Assembly (NCBI GenBank): GCA_900548745.1 | Contig: URLQ01000052.1 | Coordinates: 1 to 17,097, forward strand | DNA from: an uncultured Prevotella sp. | GTDB lineage: Bacteria > Bacteroidota > Bacteroidia > Bacteroidales > Bacteroidaceae | Length of the DNA stretch: 17,097 nucleotides | Direction of reading: 5' to 3' | Part shown: positions 5,445 to 11,915 of the stretch, piece by piece | Position numbering within the stretch: the first letter of the stretch is position 1 | Layout: every line of letters begins with the position of its first letter | Made by a program: the position numbers and the translations under genes | The notes under the pieces: generated by a model | Databases searched by the model: none | Told to the model about the DNA's origin: nothing | What the model saw: the letters and a program-made list of their open reading frames with translations, nothing else

Positions 5445-6323
5445 ATGATAACGAATGAGAACAAGAAGCGGATATTGGAGGCCATAGCCACCAACCGCAC
5501 GAACTATCCGAGTGATGCCAAGCACGCTGCTTCATTGGGCATCAGCACCTCGGTATATAGCGCCATCAAGAATGGTCAGACAGACAAGGCACTGAGCGAA
5601 GCCAACTGGATAACCATCGCCCGAAGACTGGGTGTGAACCTCAGAGGAGGCATTGAATGGAAACCAGCACGCACCGCCACCTTCGACTATATCACCAAGC
5701 AGCTGGAGTTTAGCCAACAGAGCGGACTGAGTGCGATACTTTGTGATATACCCAACATTGGCAAGACATTCACGGCACGCTATTATGTGCAGGGCCACCG
5801 CAATGCCATCTATGTGGATTGCTCCCAAGTGAAGACCAAACTGAAGCTGGTGCGTAAGATAGCCACTGAGTTTGGTGTTGGCAGCAATGGAAGATACAGC
5901 GACGTGTACGAGGATTTGGTCTATTACTTGCGCTCAATCGACACACCACTCATCATTTTGGACGAGGCTGGCGACTTGCAGTATGAGGCATTCCTGGAAC
6001 TCAAAGCCTTGTGGAACGCTACAGAAAGATGCTGCGCCTGGTATATGATGGGTGCGGACGGACTGAAAGCCAAAATCAATCGCTCCATTGAGTGCAAGAA
6101 AGTGGGCTATACCGAGATGCTCAGCCGATACGGTGACCGCTACTCGAAGGTAACGCCCGACGACTGCAAGGAGCGTGAGAAGTTCCTGAAAGACCAGGCG
6201 AGCGTGGTGGCAAAGGTGAACGCCCCAGAAGGTGCGGATATTGCTACCCTGGTGCGCAAGTCGGGTGGTGGACTGAGACGAGTTTACACGGAAATAGAAA
6301 AACTAAAAAGAGTGCAGGCATGA
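5445..6323 (+). CDS. MuB-like AAA+ ATPase (transposition target selector)
   Basis: 292 residues, close to Mu B (312). Residues 1-65 contain an HTH-like segment (DAKHAASLGISTSVYSAIKNG), as in Mu B. The ATPase core starts near 75. The P-loop reads CDIPNIGKT (100-108), with Asp at the place of the first Gly of GxxxxGKT. Walker B is PLIILDEAGD (168-177), and a GGGLRRV sensor-2-like segment lies at 274-280. Family role: ATP-dependent DNA filament that selects and delivers target DNA to the transposase and gives target immunity. The odd first P-loop residue may be common in this lineage; the GKT and DE residues that matter most are intact. Its last bases overlap the next gene's start (ATGA). Confidence 0.85.
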   Translation: MITNENKKRILEAIATNRTNYPSDAKHAASLGISTSVYSAIKNGQTDKALSEANWITIARRLGVNLRGGIEWKPARTATFDYITKQLEFSQQSGLSAILCDIPNIGKTFTARYYVQGHRNAIYVDCSQVKTKLKLVRKIATEFGVGSNGRYSDVYEDLVYYLRSIDTPLIILDEAGDLQYEAFLELKALWNATERCCAWYMMGADGLKAKINRSIECKKVGYTEMLSRYGDRYSKVTPDDCKEREKFLKDQASVVAKVNAPEGADIATLVRKSGGGLRRVYTEIEKLKRVQA

Positions 6324-6553
6324 TGACAAAGATGGAAATGCAATATATGGACGCGGTTATACAAATAAACCGCCGACAACGAAATAACGAGGTGGACTGG
6401 GAACAACGACGCTATGAATTGGCCAAGGCTGCATTGTTTGTAGCTCCAGTCCTTCACCATGATCGTGAAGAAATGACAGCCGAACTCATTGCCAAGTATG
6501 CTGTCAAGATAGCGGACGCTGTTGTATCAGAACTTATCGAAACAGAGAAGTGA
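6320..6553 (+). CDS. Small early phage protein, function unknown
   Basis: 77 residues, translationally coupled to the B-like gene through an ATGA overlap; a second ATG follows at once (6323). The N-terminal half is basic and Gln/Asn-rich (INRRQRNNEVDWEQRRYE). The C-terminal half is helical (AELIAKYAVKIADAVVSEL). No membrane segment or metal-binding cysteines are visible. The next gene starts 2 nt after its stop. Tight packing shows that it is a genuine part of the early operon, but its role is unknown. Mu carries kil just after B, and no similarity to it can be claimed. Confidence 0.65.
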   Translation: MMTKMEMQYMDAVIQINRRQRNNEVDWEQRRYELAKAALFVAPVLHHDREEMTAELIAKYAVKIADAVVSELIETEK

Positions 6554-6554
6554 T

Positions 6555-7196
6555 ATGGCAAAGCGAGCATACAGCCCCAAGGATGTGGCGAATATCAAGT
6601 GCAAGGCGCTACCATTTGAAGGACAATGGAAAGACGTGTTCGGTCAGCCTGAAGAGGGCGACACATGGTTCATCAGCGGACCAAGTGCCAGCGGCAAGAG
6701 TTCGTTTGTGATGCAGTTTGCGAAGATGCTCTGCGGTATAGGCAGCGTGTTGTATGTGTCCTTGGAAGAGGGCGTTGGTCTGTCGATGCAACGACGGCTT
6801 GCCCAATTCAAGATGACTGACGTTCAAGGCTCGTTCCGCCTCATTACCGATGGCGACATCAAGGCATTGGAAGAACGTCTGGCGAAGCCCAAGAGTGCCA
6901 AGTTTATCATTGTGGACAGTTACCAGTACGCCTACGAAGCAGGGTGGGAATATTCACTGACCAGGGCACTGATAGACCGCTTCAAGCGCAAGACTTTCAT
7001 TTTCGTCAGCCAAGAGGATAAAGGCAAACCAATCGGCAAACCTGCCATCAGACTGAAATACGCAGCCGGCGTGAAGGTGAGGACGCAAGGCTTCCGTGCA
7101 TACTGTCAAGGACGATATTCTGGTAACGTAAGTGAATACTACACCATCTGGGCGGAGAAAGCCGTGGAGGTTTATAATGACAAGTCTAACAACTAA
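6555..7196 (+). CDS. RecA/RadA-like P-loop ATPase
   Basis: 213 residues from the ATG at 6555, 2 nt after the previous stop; the open frame extends to 6522 but would overlap that gene. Walker A is GPSASGKS (residues 42-49), followed by a RecA-type catalytic glutamate region LYVSLEEG (66-73) and Walker B KFIIVDS (116-122). The fold therefore resembles the ATPase core of RecA, RadA and DnaB-type proteins, without the helicase N-domain or a zinc finger. A basic C-terminal third (RFKRKTF, RLKYAAGVKV) could contact DNA. Such minimal RecA-like ATPases occur in many gut phages, usually near replication or recombination genes. Here it would be a second ATPase beside the B-like protein, possibly linking transposition intermediates to host replication proteins (inference). 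Confidence 0.7.
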   Translation: MAKRAYSPKDVANIKCKALPFEGQWKDVFGQPEEGDTWFISGPSASGKSSFVMQFAKMLCGIGSVLYVSLEEGVGLSMQRRLAQFKMTDVQGSFRLITDGDIKALEERLAKPKSAKFIIVDSYQYAYEAGWEYSLTRALIDRFKRKTFIFVSQEDKGKPIGKPAIRLKYAAGVKVRTQGFRAYCQGRYSGNVSEYYTIWAEKAVEVYNDKSNN

Positions 7197-7207
7197 ACAT
7201 AACTGAG

Positions 7208-7660
7208 ATGAAGAAGAAAGTTTATATCAGCGGAGCGATAGCCCACTACGATCTCGATGAGCGCAAGGCTGCCTTTAATCATGCGGCACGCTATCTCTCC
7301 ATAAAAGGCTACGAGCCGGTGAACCCATTTGAAAATGGCGTTTCGCAGGATGCTCACTGGATGGAGCACATGAGAGTGGACATTGCCCTGCTTTTGAAGT
7401 GTGATTGCATCTATATGCTGCAAGGCTGGGAATTGAGTAAGGGAGCAAAACTGGAACTGGATGTTGCCAGTTCGTGTGGCATTAAAGTGATGTTTGAAGG
7501 TCATGAGAACAATGTTCGTGAATACACCTGCTGCCTTTGCGGTAAGCCCCAAATCGGCTATGGAAACAATCCTCATCCATTGAAAGATGAGGGGGAGTGT
7601 TGTCCTGAATGTAATTTGAAGGTGTTAAGTGAAAGAATAAGGTTGTCAAAATTGAAATAG
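7208..7660 (+). CDS. DUF4406 (deoxyribosyltransferase-like) protein with C-terminal zinc ribbon
   Basis: 150 residues in two parts. Residues 1-97 match the DUF4406 / nucleoside 2-deoxyribosyltransferase-like pattern: YISGAI (6-11), NPFENG, a Trp-containing WMEHMRVDIALL, CDCIYML and GWELSKGAKLELDVA (73-87), where the glutamate after GA is the usual nucleotide-site residue. Residues 106-136 add a cysteine module (C108, C109, C111 and C131, C132, C135) around a GYGNNPHPLKDEGE segment, probably binding one zinc. DUF4406 proteins are thought to act on nucleotides or sense them; the true reaction is unknown. In an early phage operon, nucleotide salvage or modification or counter-defence are possible. 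The cysteine tail is often a separate short protein in Bacteroides mobile DNA, so this looks like a fusion (recalled, not searched). Confidence 0.7.
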   Translation: MKKKVYISGAIAHYDLDERKAAFNHAARYLSIKGYEPVNPFENGVSQDAHWMEHMRVDIALLLKCDCIYMLQGWELSKGAKLELDVASSCGIKVMFEGHENNVREYTCCLCGKPQIGYGNNPHPLKDEGECCPECNLKVLSERIRLSKLK

Positions 7661-7662
7661 AT

Positions 7663-8160
7663 ATGGCACAGGAAGTAACCAATTTCGCACGCTTCTATGG
7701 CATACTCAAAAAGAGCTACAAGTTTGCCACCAAGGAGCTGGGCGATGAGTTCAAGGAAGAAGTGGTGAGTCAATTCACTAATGGACGTACCACTTCGCTT
7801 AGGGAAATGACCCGTAAGGAGTACGACATGATGTGCGACAAGCTCGAAGGTGTTACAGCCAAATTGATACGCACCGCCAAGGACGAGCAGCGCAAGCATC
7901 GAAGCCAGTGCTTGAGGTTGATGCAGAAGCTCGGCATCGATACAACAGACTGGACACGCATCAACGCATTTTGCCAGGATCACCGTATTGCCGGCAAGGT
8001 GTTCTCCCAACTAAGTAATGAGGAATTGGAGCAGCTATCGGTGAAGCTCCGCTCCATCCAGCGCAAGGGAGGTCTGAAACCTAAGAAAGAACCGACACCT
8101 CCAGCACAGCCACAAGTGGAATACATGATGGTACCAATTGGAAATGGAGGTGAGGCATGA
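7663..8160 (+). CDS. GemA/gp16-like phage protein (DUF1018-like)
   Basis: 165 residues, starting 2 nt after the previous stop. The centre (about residues 75-130) reads RSQCLRLMQKLGIDTTDWTRINAFC, then DHRIAGKVFSQLSNEELEQL and KLRSIQRKGG. This resembles the GemA/gp16 pattern in which a WxRI-like segment and a short Leu-rich helix close the domain. The tail (about 138-150) is proline-rich. Mu GemA is an early protein reported to influence host DNA gyrase and gene expression. The position in the early operon before Gam is reasonable for that family. Similarity is judged by eye and moderate; a DNA-binding role without GemA relationship is the main alternative. Confidence 0.55.
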   Translation: MAQEVTNFARFYGILKKSYKFATKELGDEFKEEVVSQFTNGRTTSLREMTRKEYDMMCDKLEGVTAKLIRTAKDEQRKHRSQCLRLMQKLGIDTTDWTRINAFCQDHRIAGKVFSQLSNEELEQLSVKLRSIQRKGGLKPKKEPTPPAQPQVEYMMVPIGNGGEA

Positions 8161-8315
8161 ATGAGAAAGTGAAGCGAGTGATGGAATATATTCATGGCAT
8201 CGCATACAGAGAACTCCAAGGTGACCAGTACATCGAATTTCTTGAGTGTATTGAATACGAGATAGACAAGGAACTGGATGAAGGCGACTGGCCGGAACCA
8301 GAAGACGACGAGTGA
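8157..8315 (+). CDS. Small acidic early protein
   Basis: A 52-residue frame that starts inside the stop of the GemA-like gene (ATGA overlap). It reads MNEKVKRVMEYIHGIAYREL and ends in a strongly acidic tail (DEGDWPEPEDDE). The tight coupling, the absence of any competing frame and the strong charge pattern support a real gene despite its size. The acidic tail could mimic DNA or bind a basic partner, but that is speculation. It is followed by a 39-bp gap before Gam. Confidence 0.6.
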   Translation: MNEKVKRVMEYIHGIAYRELQGDQYIEFLECIEYEIDKELDEGDWPEPEDDE

Positions 8316-8354
8316 TAAGCAATCAAAATAATAATCAACAAAAAGTTTACTACA

Positions 8355-8873
8355 ATGGCAAAAAGAGAAAAGAAAGTAATCATTACCGGTGTGACAAGAG
8401 AATCAGCCGAAGACGCGTTCGGAGCCTATGCAAAGGCAGACGCACAGAGTGCGAAAATCACGGCAGATATTGAATTGCAGTGTGCCAAGATCCGCGAGAA
8501 GTATGCCAACAAGCTGGCAGAACTGGAAGGTGAGAAGGAGAAAGCCTTCGACACGCTCCAGGCTTATGCTACCGAGAACCAGGCAGAGTTGTTCACCAAG
8601 AAAAAGAGCCTTGAGATGACGCATGGCGTTATCGGCTTCCGCACGGGCACACCGAAGCTGAAGACCCTGAAAGGCTTCACATGGGCAAGCGCCCTGCAGC
8701 TGGTGAAGGAGTTCCTACCAGGCTATCTGCGACAGACCGAGGAGATAGCCAAGGACAAACTCCTTGCAGACCGCGACGTGGAGAATATTGTTCCTCAGAT
8801 GAACAAATGCGGTATCCAAGTGGTGCAGGACGAGACATTCTACGTTGAACCCAAGAAAGAGGATGCCGTATGA
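8355..8873 (+). CDS. gam: Gam-like host-nuclease inhibitor
   Basis: 172 residues, the usual length of Mu Gam (174). The N-terminal half is a long helical coiled coil (about residues 15-80: AFGAYAKADAQSAKITADIE and following, LAELEGEKEKAFDTLQAYA). Then comes the Gam signature: KKKSLEMTHGVIGFRTGTPKL (about 82-102), followed by a C-terminal segment predicting YLRQTEEIAKDKLLAD. Mu Gam is a Ku-like dimer that binds double-stranded DNA ends and protects them from RecBCD-type exonucleases. It lies in the early operon as in Mu, although after the GemA-like gene. The next gene overlaps by ATGA. The fit of length, coiled coil and GxxGFRTGTP motif makes this one of the safer calls. Confidence 0.85.
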   Translation: MAKREKKVIITGVTRESAEDAFGAYAKADAQSAKITADIELQCAKIREKYANKLAELEGEKEKAFDTLQAYATENQAELFTKKKSLEMTHGVIGFRTGTPKLKTLKGFTWASALQLVKEFLPGYLRQTEEIAKDKLLADRDVENIVPQMNKCGIQVVQDETFYVEPKKEDAV

Positions 8874-9058
8874 TACTGGAAGTGGAGAAGAAACCGAAAG
8901 TGGCCTTGTGCCGTAAGTGTTACGGCACAGGTCGTCTCCACGACAAGGAGACTGGCAAAGAATGCACATGTGACCAATGTGAGGGAACGGGTAGAGTAAC
9001 AGTCAGCGCAAAGATGAGCTATGACATCCGTCCCTATAAACCAAGAGACAGACACTAA
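8870..9058 (+). CDS. DnaJ-type zinc-finger miniprotein
   Basis: 62 residues overlapping the Gam stop by ATGA. It holds two CxxCxGxG repeats as in the DnaJ zinc-finger domain: CRKCYGTG (14-21) and CDQCEGTG (34-41). Together they form one four-cysteine zinc site, half of the DnaJ cysteine-rich region. No J domain is present, so it is not a chaperone by itself. Such mini zinc-binding proteins are common beside replication and nuclease-inhibitor genes in phages; they may bridge proteins or bind host factors. The role is unknown, but it is certainly translated with Gam. Confidence 0.7.
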   Translation: MILEVEKKPKVALCRKCYGTGRLHDKETGKECTCDQCEGTGRVTVSAKMSYDIRPYKPRDRH

Positions 9059-9066
9059 AACATTTT

Positions 9067-9345
9067 ATGAGCAAGAGGCGAGGAGCAAGCTATCAGAAAC
9101 GTGTCACCGACATAAATAGGATATACGACCAACATGCCAAAAGCGGAATCAGCAACCGCGAGATATGGCGAAGGTACGTGTATCCTGTTTATGGTATATG
9201 TGAGCGTACCTTCTACAACCTCCTCAATGCCTCTTGTGACCCTAAGAACGAAGTGCCACAAGAGGCACAGACGTTTCTAAAATTCGACTTTGACGATGAA
9301 CCAGGACATACAGAAAATTATCCGCAATATCCTAAACGACGTTAG
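9067..9345 (+). CDS. Small HTH-like protein at the end of the early operon
   Basis: 92 residues, very basic N-terminus (MSKRRGASYQKRV). Residues 26-54 (SGISNREIWRRYVYPVYGICERTFYNLLN) read as a helix-turn-helix: a REIW first helix, a turn and a TFYNLL recognition-like helix. In Mu the middle regulator Mor sits after the early genes; this position makes a role as activator of the later operons attractive, but the sequence shows no recognisable Mor family motif. The C-terminal end overlaps the next gene by about 50 bp in another frame. Function is inferred only. Confidence 0.55.
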   Translation: MSKRRGASYQKRVTDINRIYDQHAKSGISNREIWRRYVYPVYGICERTFYNLLNASCDPKNEVPQEAQTFLKFDFDDEPGHTENYPQYPKRR

Positions 9346-9847
9346 GGTGGAGTTGAGTGATGAGTTTGACCGCAACTTTGAACGGCAGGCATTCTTCAAC
9401 GAGGCGTGGCAACGCAGAAGCAGCCCCACACGTCCTGGCGGTTCCATACTGATAGACACCGGCAAGTTGCGGCAGAGCATCAGCAGCCGAACCACAGACA
9501 GCAGTATCACGTTCTGCTCGACACTGCCTTATGCAGCCATACACAACGATGGAGGCGAGATAAAGGTGACGGCGAGGATGAAGCGATTCTTCTGGCATAA
9601 GTACCATGAGGCGACAGGCTCATTCGGACGCAAGAAGAACGGTGAGAGACGTAACGACAAGCGCACCATACAACTGAGCACCGAGGCGGAGTTCTGGAAG
9701 CACATGGCTCTGATGAAAGAAGGCAAGAGCATCAAGATACCGCGCCGCAGATTTCTTGGAGCATCGCCAGAAGTGGAGCAAGCGGTCAAGGAGATCATCG
9801 AGGAGAACCTTGCAGAGTATTTTGAACACGAATATAAATTGAAATGA
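9296..9847 (+). CDS. Phage virion morphogenesis protein (Mu gpG / tail completion-like)
   Basis: 183 residues from the ATG at 9296; a TTG at 9290 is in frame. The pattern fits the tail-completion/gpG family: a helical N-terminus, AWQRRSSPTRPGG, a LIDTGKLRQSI motif (about residues 53-63), a Tyr/Ala/His motif LPYAAIHNDGGEI and a C-terminal PRRRFLGASPEVEQA, which are the landmarks of phage head-tail or tail assembly proteins of this group. It is the only structural-type gene on the early strand; the packaging and head genes run the other way and end 860 bp downstream. It overlaps the HTH gene by about 50 bp and is the last gene before a strong terminator. So it is either expressed early or read from an unseen middle promoter. 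Confidence 0.75.
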   Translation: MNQDIQKIIRNILNDVRVELSDEFDRNFERQAFFNEAWQRRSSPTRPGGSILIDTGKLRQSISSRTTDSSITFCSTLPYAAIHNDGGEIKVTARMKRFFWHKYHEATGSFGRKKNGERRNDKRTIQLSTEAEFWKHMALMKEGKSIKIPRRRFLGASPEVEQAVKEIIEENLAEYFEHEYKLK

Positions 9848-9851
9848 AAGG

Positions 9852-9888
9852 AAAAGTCCGTGGAAATTTGCGTTTCTGCGGACTTTTT
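9852..9888 (+). terminator. Terminator of the early operon
   Basis: AAAAGTCCG (9852-9860) pairs with CGGACTTTT (9879-9887), with an inner GAAA/TTTC pairing, and ends in a T-run. It starts 5 bp after the early operon's last stop. The -33 element of the next promoter lies in its loop region. Confidence 0.8.
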
Positions 9889-9920
9889 GCTATATTTGCA
9901 GCGTGTTCAATAATGAACGC
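9867..9920 (+). promoter_or_regulatory. Consensus Bacteroidetes promoter with GTTCA-TGAAC operator
   Basis: TTTG (9867-9870), a 20-nt spacer and TATATTTG (9891-9898) match the Bacteroidetes consensus exactly. Around the expected start lies GTTCA-ATAA-TGAAC (9905-9918). The stretch 9895-9919 matches the early switch at 2443-2467 at 22 of 25 positions, so the two promoters may share a regulator. Confidence 0.75.
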
Positions 9921-9929
9921 AAAAAGCAT

Positions 9930-10133
9930 ATGAAAACCGCAAGAGTTATATCAAAAGAAAGTGTTAGAAGGGGAAACGCTGCAACGATGAGCGGACAGAG
10001 CCGTTGCGTCTCCCTTGATGGAAGAAATGTGTCAGTACGTCGTCATACTGTAGCAGGAGTTTGTATGATGACTTTTTCCCGTAAGGAAATTGCTACAGAA
10101 GCGAGTAAGGCTTATGGGAAAGTAGTGAGATAG
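9930..10133 (+). CDS. Small basic protein of the accessory cassette, function unknown
   Basis: 67 residues from the ATG at 9930; the open frame extends to 9903 but that would begin inside the operator. The protein is very basic (MKTARVISKESVRRGNAATM) with a serine/arginine-rich middle and the ending SRKEIATEASKAYGKVVR. There is no membrane segment. I recall similar short proteins in Bacteroides but no named domain. It sits 4 bp before the membrane protein gene and shares its promoter, so the two probably act together. Because the cassette has its own promoter and a terminator at each side, it is a typical moron. Confidence 0.6.
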   Translation: MKTARVISKESVRRGNAATMSGQSRCVSLDGRNVSVRRHTVAGVCMMTFSRKEIATEASKAYGKVVR

Positions 10134-10137
10134 GTTT

Positions 10138-10656
10138 ATGGCAAATCAATATAATTTCATATACGAAAAACTTGTTACGGCAGAAGACGATGTCTTGGGC
10201 TTGATAGCGTATGGCATTTATAAGCAGCACAAGATAGAGTTTATCACTAAAATAAAGGAAGAGAATAAAAGAGAACCGACACAAGAAGAATGCAATTCGT
10301 TCTTTGCAGCTTCGACAACAGAAAGCCAGCTAAACAATTATCGGAATCAGGCAGAAGCTCTTCTTTCGGAAACAGTGGCTAACATAGCCAATGAGGAATT
10401 GGGGCGTTTTGAGGACGAGATGGTTCGTAATTATAAAAAAGAGATAAAGGATTGTATTCCCGGAAATTTGAAAACGTTTTTCGTCAGTGTAGGTGCAGGA
10501 GTTGTTTCTGCTATTTTGTTTGCCATAATAGCAGGAGTCTTCTATTTTATAGGCGAGACATCGGATAAATCTAATAGAGAACTGACAAAGGAACTCATGG
10601 AACGTGTCCATACAACAGTTAGTGACAGTATTTCGACACAGGCACCAGCGTATTAA
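10138..10656 (+). CDS. Single-pass membrane protein of the accessory cassette
   Basis: 172 residues. The N-terminal two thirds are soluble and helical, including LVTAEDDVLGLIAYGIYKQHKIEF, then a Glu/Lys-rich region and an acidic coiled-coil-like stretch (about 60-105). One membrane segment lies at about 113-137 (FFVSVGAGVVSAILFAIIAGVFYF), followed by a short helical tail. The pattern GLIAYxxYKxxKIEF is one I recall from a broad family of uncharacterised phage and bacterial proteins. The tail anchor suggests an inner-membrane protein with a large cytoplasmic domain. In a lysogen such proteins often affect superinfection or stress responses; this is only a plausible guess. Codon use is visibly more A/T-rich than the neighbouring structural genes. 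Confidence 0.65.
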   Translation: MANQYNFIYEKLVTAEDDVLGLIAYGIYKQHKIEFITKIKEENKREPTQEECNSFFAASTTESQLNNYRNQAEALLSETVANIANEELGRFEDEMVRNYKKEIKDCIPGNLKTFFVSVGAGVVSAILFAIIAGVFYFIGETSDKSNRELTKELMERVHTTVSDSISTQAPAY

Positions 10657-10708
10657 AGAGATGGTCGGACCTTCAGTATTAAAGAAAGTTCGACCATCTC
10701 TTTGTTTT
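10655..10708. terminator. Bidirectional terminator between convergent operons
   Basis: AAAGAGATGGTCG (10655-10667) pairs perfectly with CGACCATCTCTTT (10691-10703), and three more pairs extend it inward. T-rich tails follow on the top strand (TTTGTTTT) and, more weakly, on the bottom strand. It overlaps the cassette's last stop and ends just before the stop of the leftward operon, so it can serve both. Confidence 0.8.
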
Positions 10709-11108
10709 ATCTCAGCAGATAGCGTACTGCATAGTTGTCTATGCTCTCCAGAATTTCCTCGTGGTTATGATTGGTATTGGTGGAAGCCAATGCCATACCG
10801 TTGAAATTCTCTCCGCATAGTCCGTCAAGTGCGGAGTGTATTTTTCGGCTGATGTCGAATGCCGCGTCGTATTCGCCCTCGGTCCAGTCTGTGACGATGT
10901 GTATGCTGACGATGCCTTTACCGCGCTGCACACCCCCTTGAAACGGTGCCCATTCGATAGTGGCAAATTCTACAAAGACAGCGGGTCGCTCCCAGCCGTC
11001 CTCCTGCTCGATGAACTCAACGTTGTGGTTCCATAGGTCGATGTGTTTCACTTCGGGTACATCGTTCGCCAATTTAGTTTTTATGGCGTTGAATAATTCC
11101 TTTCTCAT
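10707..11108 (-). CDS. Tail terminator / neck-type phage protein
   Basis: Last gene of the leftward operon, 133 residues. It begins MRKELFNAIKTKLANDVPEV. The body has HIDLWNHNVEFIEQEDGWERP and PAVFVEFATIEWAPFQGGVQ (about 22-62), then a beta-strand GIVSIHIVTDW (about 64-74). This is the layout of phage tail-terminator and neck proteins: a helical hairpin, a Pro-Ala-V-F-V-E-F edge strand and long strands that form a ring. Its likely job is to close the tail tube and join it to the head. The start codon overlaps the previous gene's stop (TAATG). The assignment is by pattern and position, as similar proteins follow MuF genes in related phages. Confidence 0.55.
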   Translation of the reverse strand: MRKELFNAIKTKLANDVPEVKHIDLWNHNVEFIEQEDGWERPAVFVEFATIEWAPFQGGVQRGKGIVSIHIVTDWTEGEYDAAFDISRKIHSALDGLCGENFNGMALASTNTNHNHEEILESIDNYAVRYLLR

Positions 11109-11404
11109 TATTTGACTTTTTTGGATTGTATGAATTTCTTGTTGATGTGCTTGACTCTGTTTCGGATTCGCAATGTTGCCACATTGAGCGGATAATGCCC
11201 ACGTTTTCTTGAGGCTCTTATTTGTCCTTTCATTACCGCAGTCTGGAATTCATCGAATGTGTAGCCGTAATTGCGTTGTAGGCCCAAATAGACTATGCGT
11301 ATAGTATCGAGGAACGTGACTGGACGGTATATATAAACGGATCCAAGCACAGTCAATATGGCTTTTGTCTCGATTGTGTATTGGACTTCCACTCCATCAA
11401 TCAT
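11108..11404 (-). CDS. Small phage protein, possibly tail assembly chaperone-like
   Basis: 98 residues from the ATG at 11404, which overlaps the previous gene's stop by 8 bp; the open frame extends to 11659 only as an out-of-frame shadow of that gene. The protein starts MIDGVEVQYTIETKAILTVL and continues with RPVTFLDTIRIVYLGLQRNYGYTFDEFQ. A beta-hairpin-like start followed by a helical segment ending in TFDEF recalls small chaperone-like proteins of Bacteroides phages, which bind tape-measure helices. The C-terminus is strongly basic (INKKFIQSKKVK). Confidence in function is low, but coupling to both neighbours shows that it is a real gene. Confidence 0.5.
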   Translation of the reverse strand: MIDGVEVQYTIETKAILTVLGSVYIYRPVTFLDTIRIVYLGLQRNYGYTFDEFQTAVMKGQIRASRKRGHYPLNVATLRIRNRVKHINKKFIQSKKVK

Positions 11405-11903
11405 TATGCACTGCTTCATAAGCACTCCAATTGATATTGTACTTCTTGTCCCATCCTTCTTGCAGAGTCTGCTGGATAAACAGAGCTGATGCAGTGTAGA
11501 ACTCCGTGAATTCTTCCATGTTAGAAAACTTATGGAAAATGGGGTTGTCGTCAGTCCCGAACTTGAAAGTGACGGGTAATGTGGCACCGTTTGTTTGTAT
11601 GGCGAGGTCGTATGCCGTCTTGTAGTTGAACTGGTTTTCTGTTGACAGCCACACCGCATTGCCTTGGAACGAAAAGCCAGTGAGAATTTTCTGGTCTGTG
11701 ATGTGGTTGTAGTATGCGGTGATGATATTCTTCACTTCTTCAATGGTAGGGCGGTGCGTGAACTCGTGCTCCATATAGGAGGCTTCTTGTGCTCCGCTTT
11801 CGTTGGTGGAGATTTGAATATCCCAATGAATGCGCCATTTGTTGCGCATAGGATTTACGCATTCTATTGGCTTTACGTTGTTGTTTCCTTGTACTCGTAT
11901 CAT
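11397..11903 (-). CDS. DUF4376-like phage protein
   Basis: 168 residues. A short N-terminal arm (MIRVQGNNNVKPIECVNP) is followed by MEHEFTHRPTIEEVKNIITA, then FSFQGNAVWLSTENQFNYKTAYDL, PVTFKFGTDDNPIFHKF and a terminal LQEGWDKKYNINWSAYE. This order (TIEEVK..., a Gly-Asn-x-V-W-L-S-x-E-N-Q-F-N-Y-K motif, a FKFG strand) corresponds to the DUF4376 type found in Bacteroides phages and thought to accompany tail or adhesion proteins. The exact role is unknown. It lies between the small membrane protein and the chaperone-like gene and overlaps the latter. Confidence 0.65.
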   Translation of the reverse strand: MIRVQGNNNVKPIECVNPMRNKWRIHWDIQISTNESGAQEASYMEHEFTHRPTIEEVKNIITAYYNHITDQKILTGFSFQGNAVWLSTENQFNYKTAYDLAIQTNGATLPVTFKFGTDDNPIFHKFSNMEEFTEFYTASALFIQQTLQEGWDKKYNINWSAYEAVHND

Positions 11904-11915
11904 AGTGAAAGAGAT

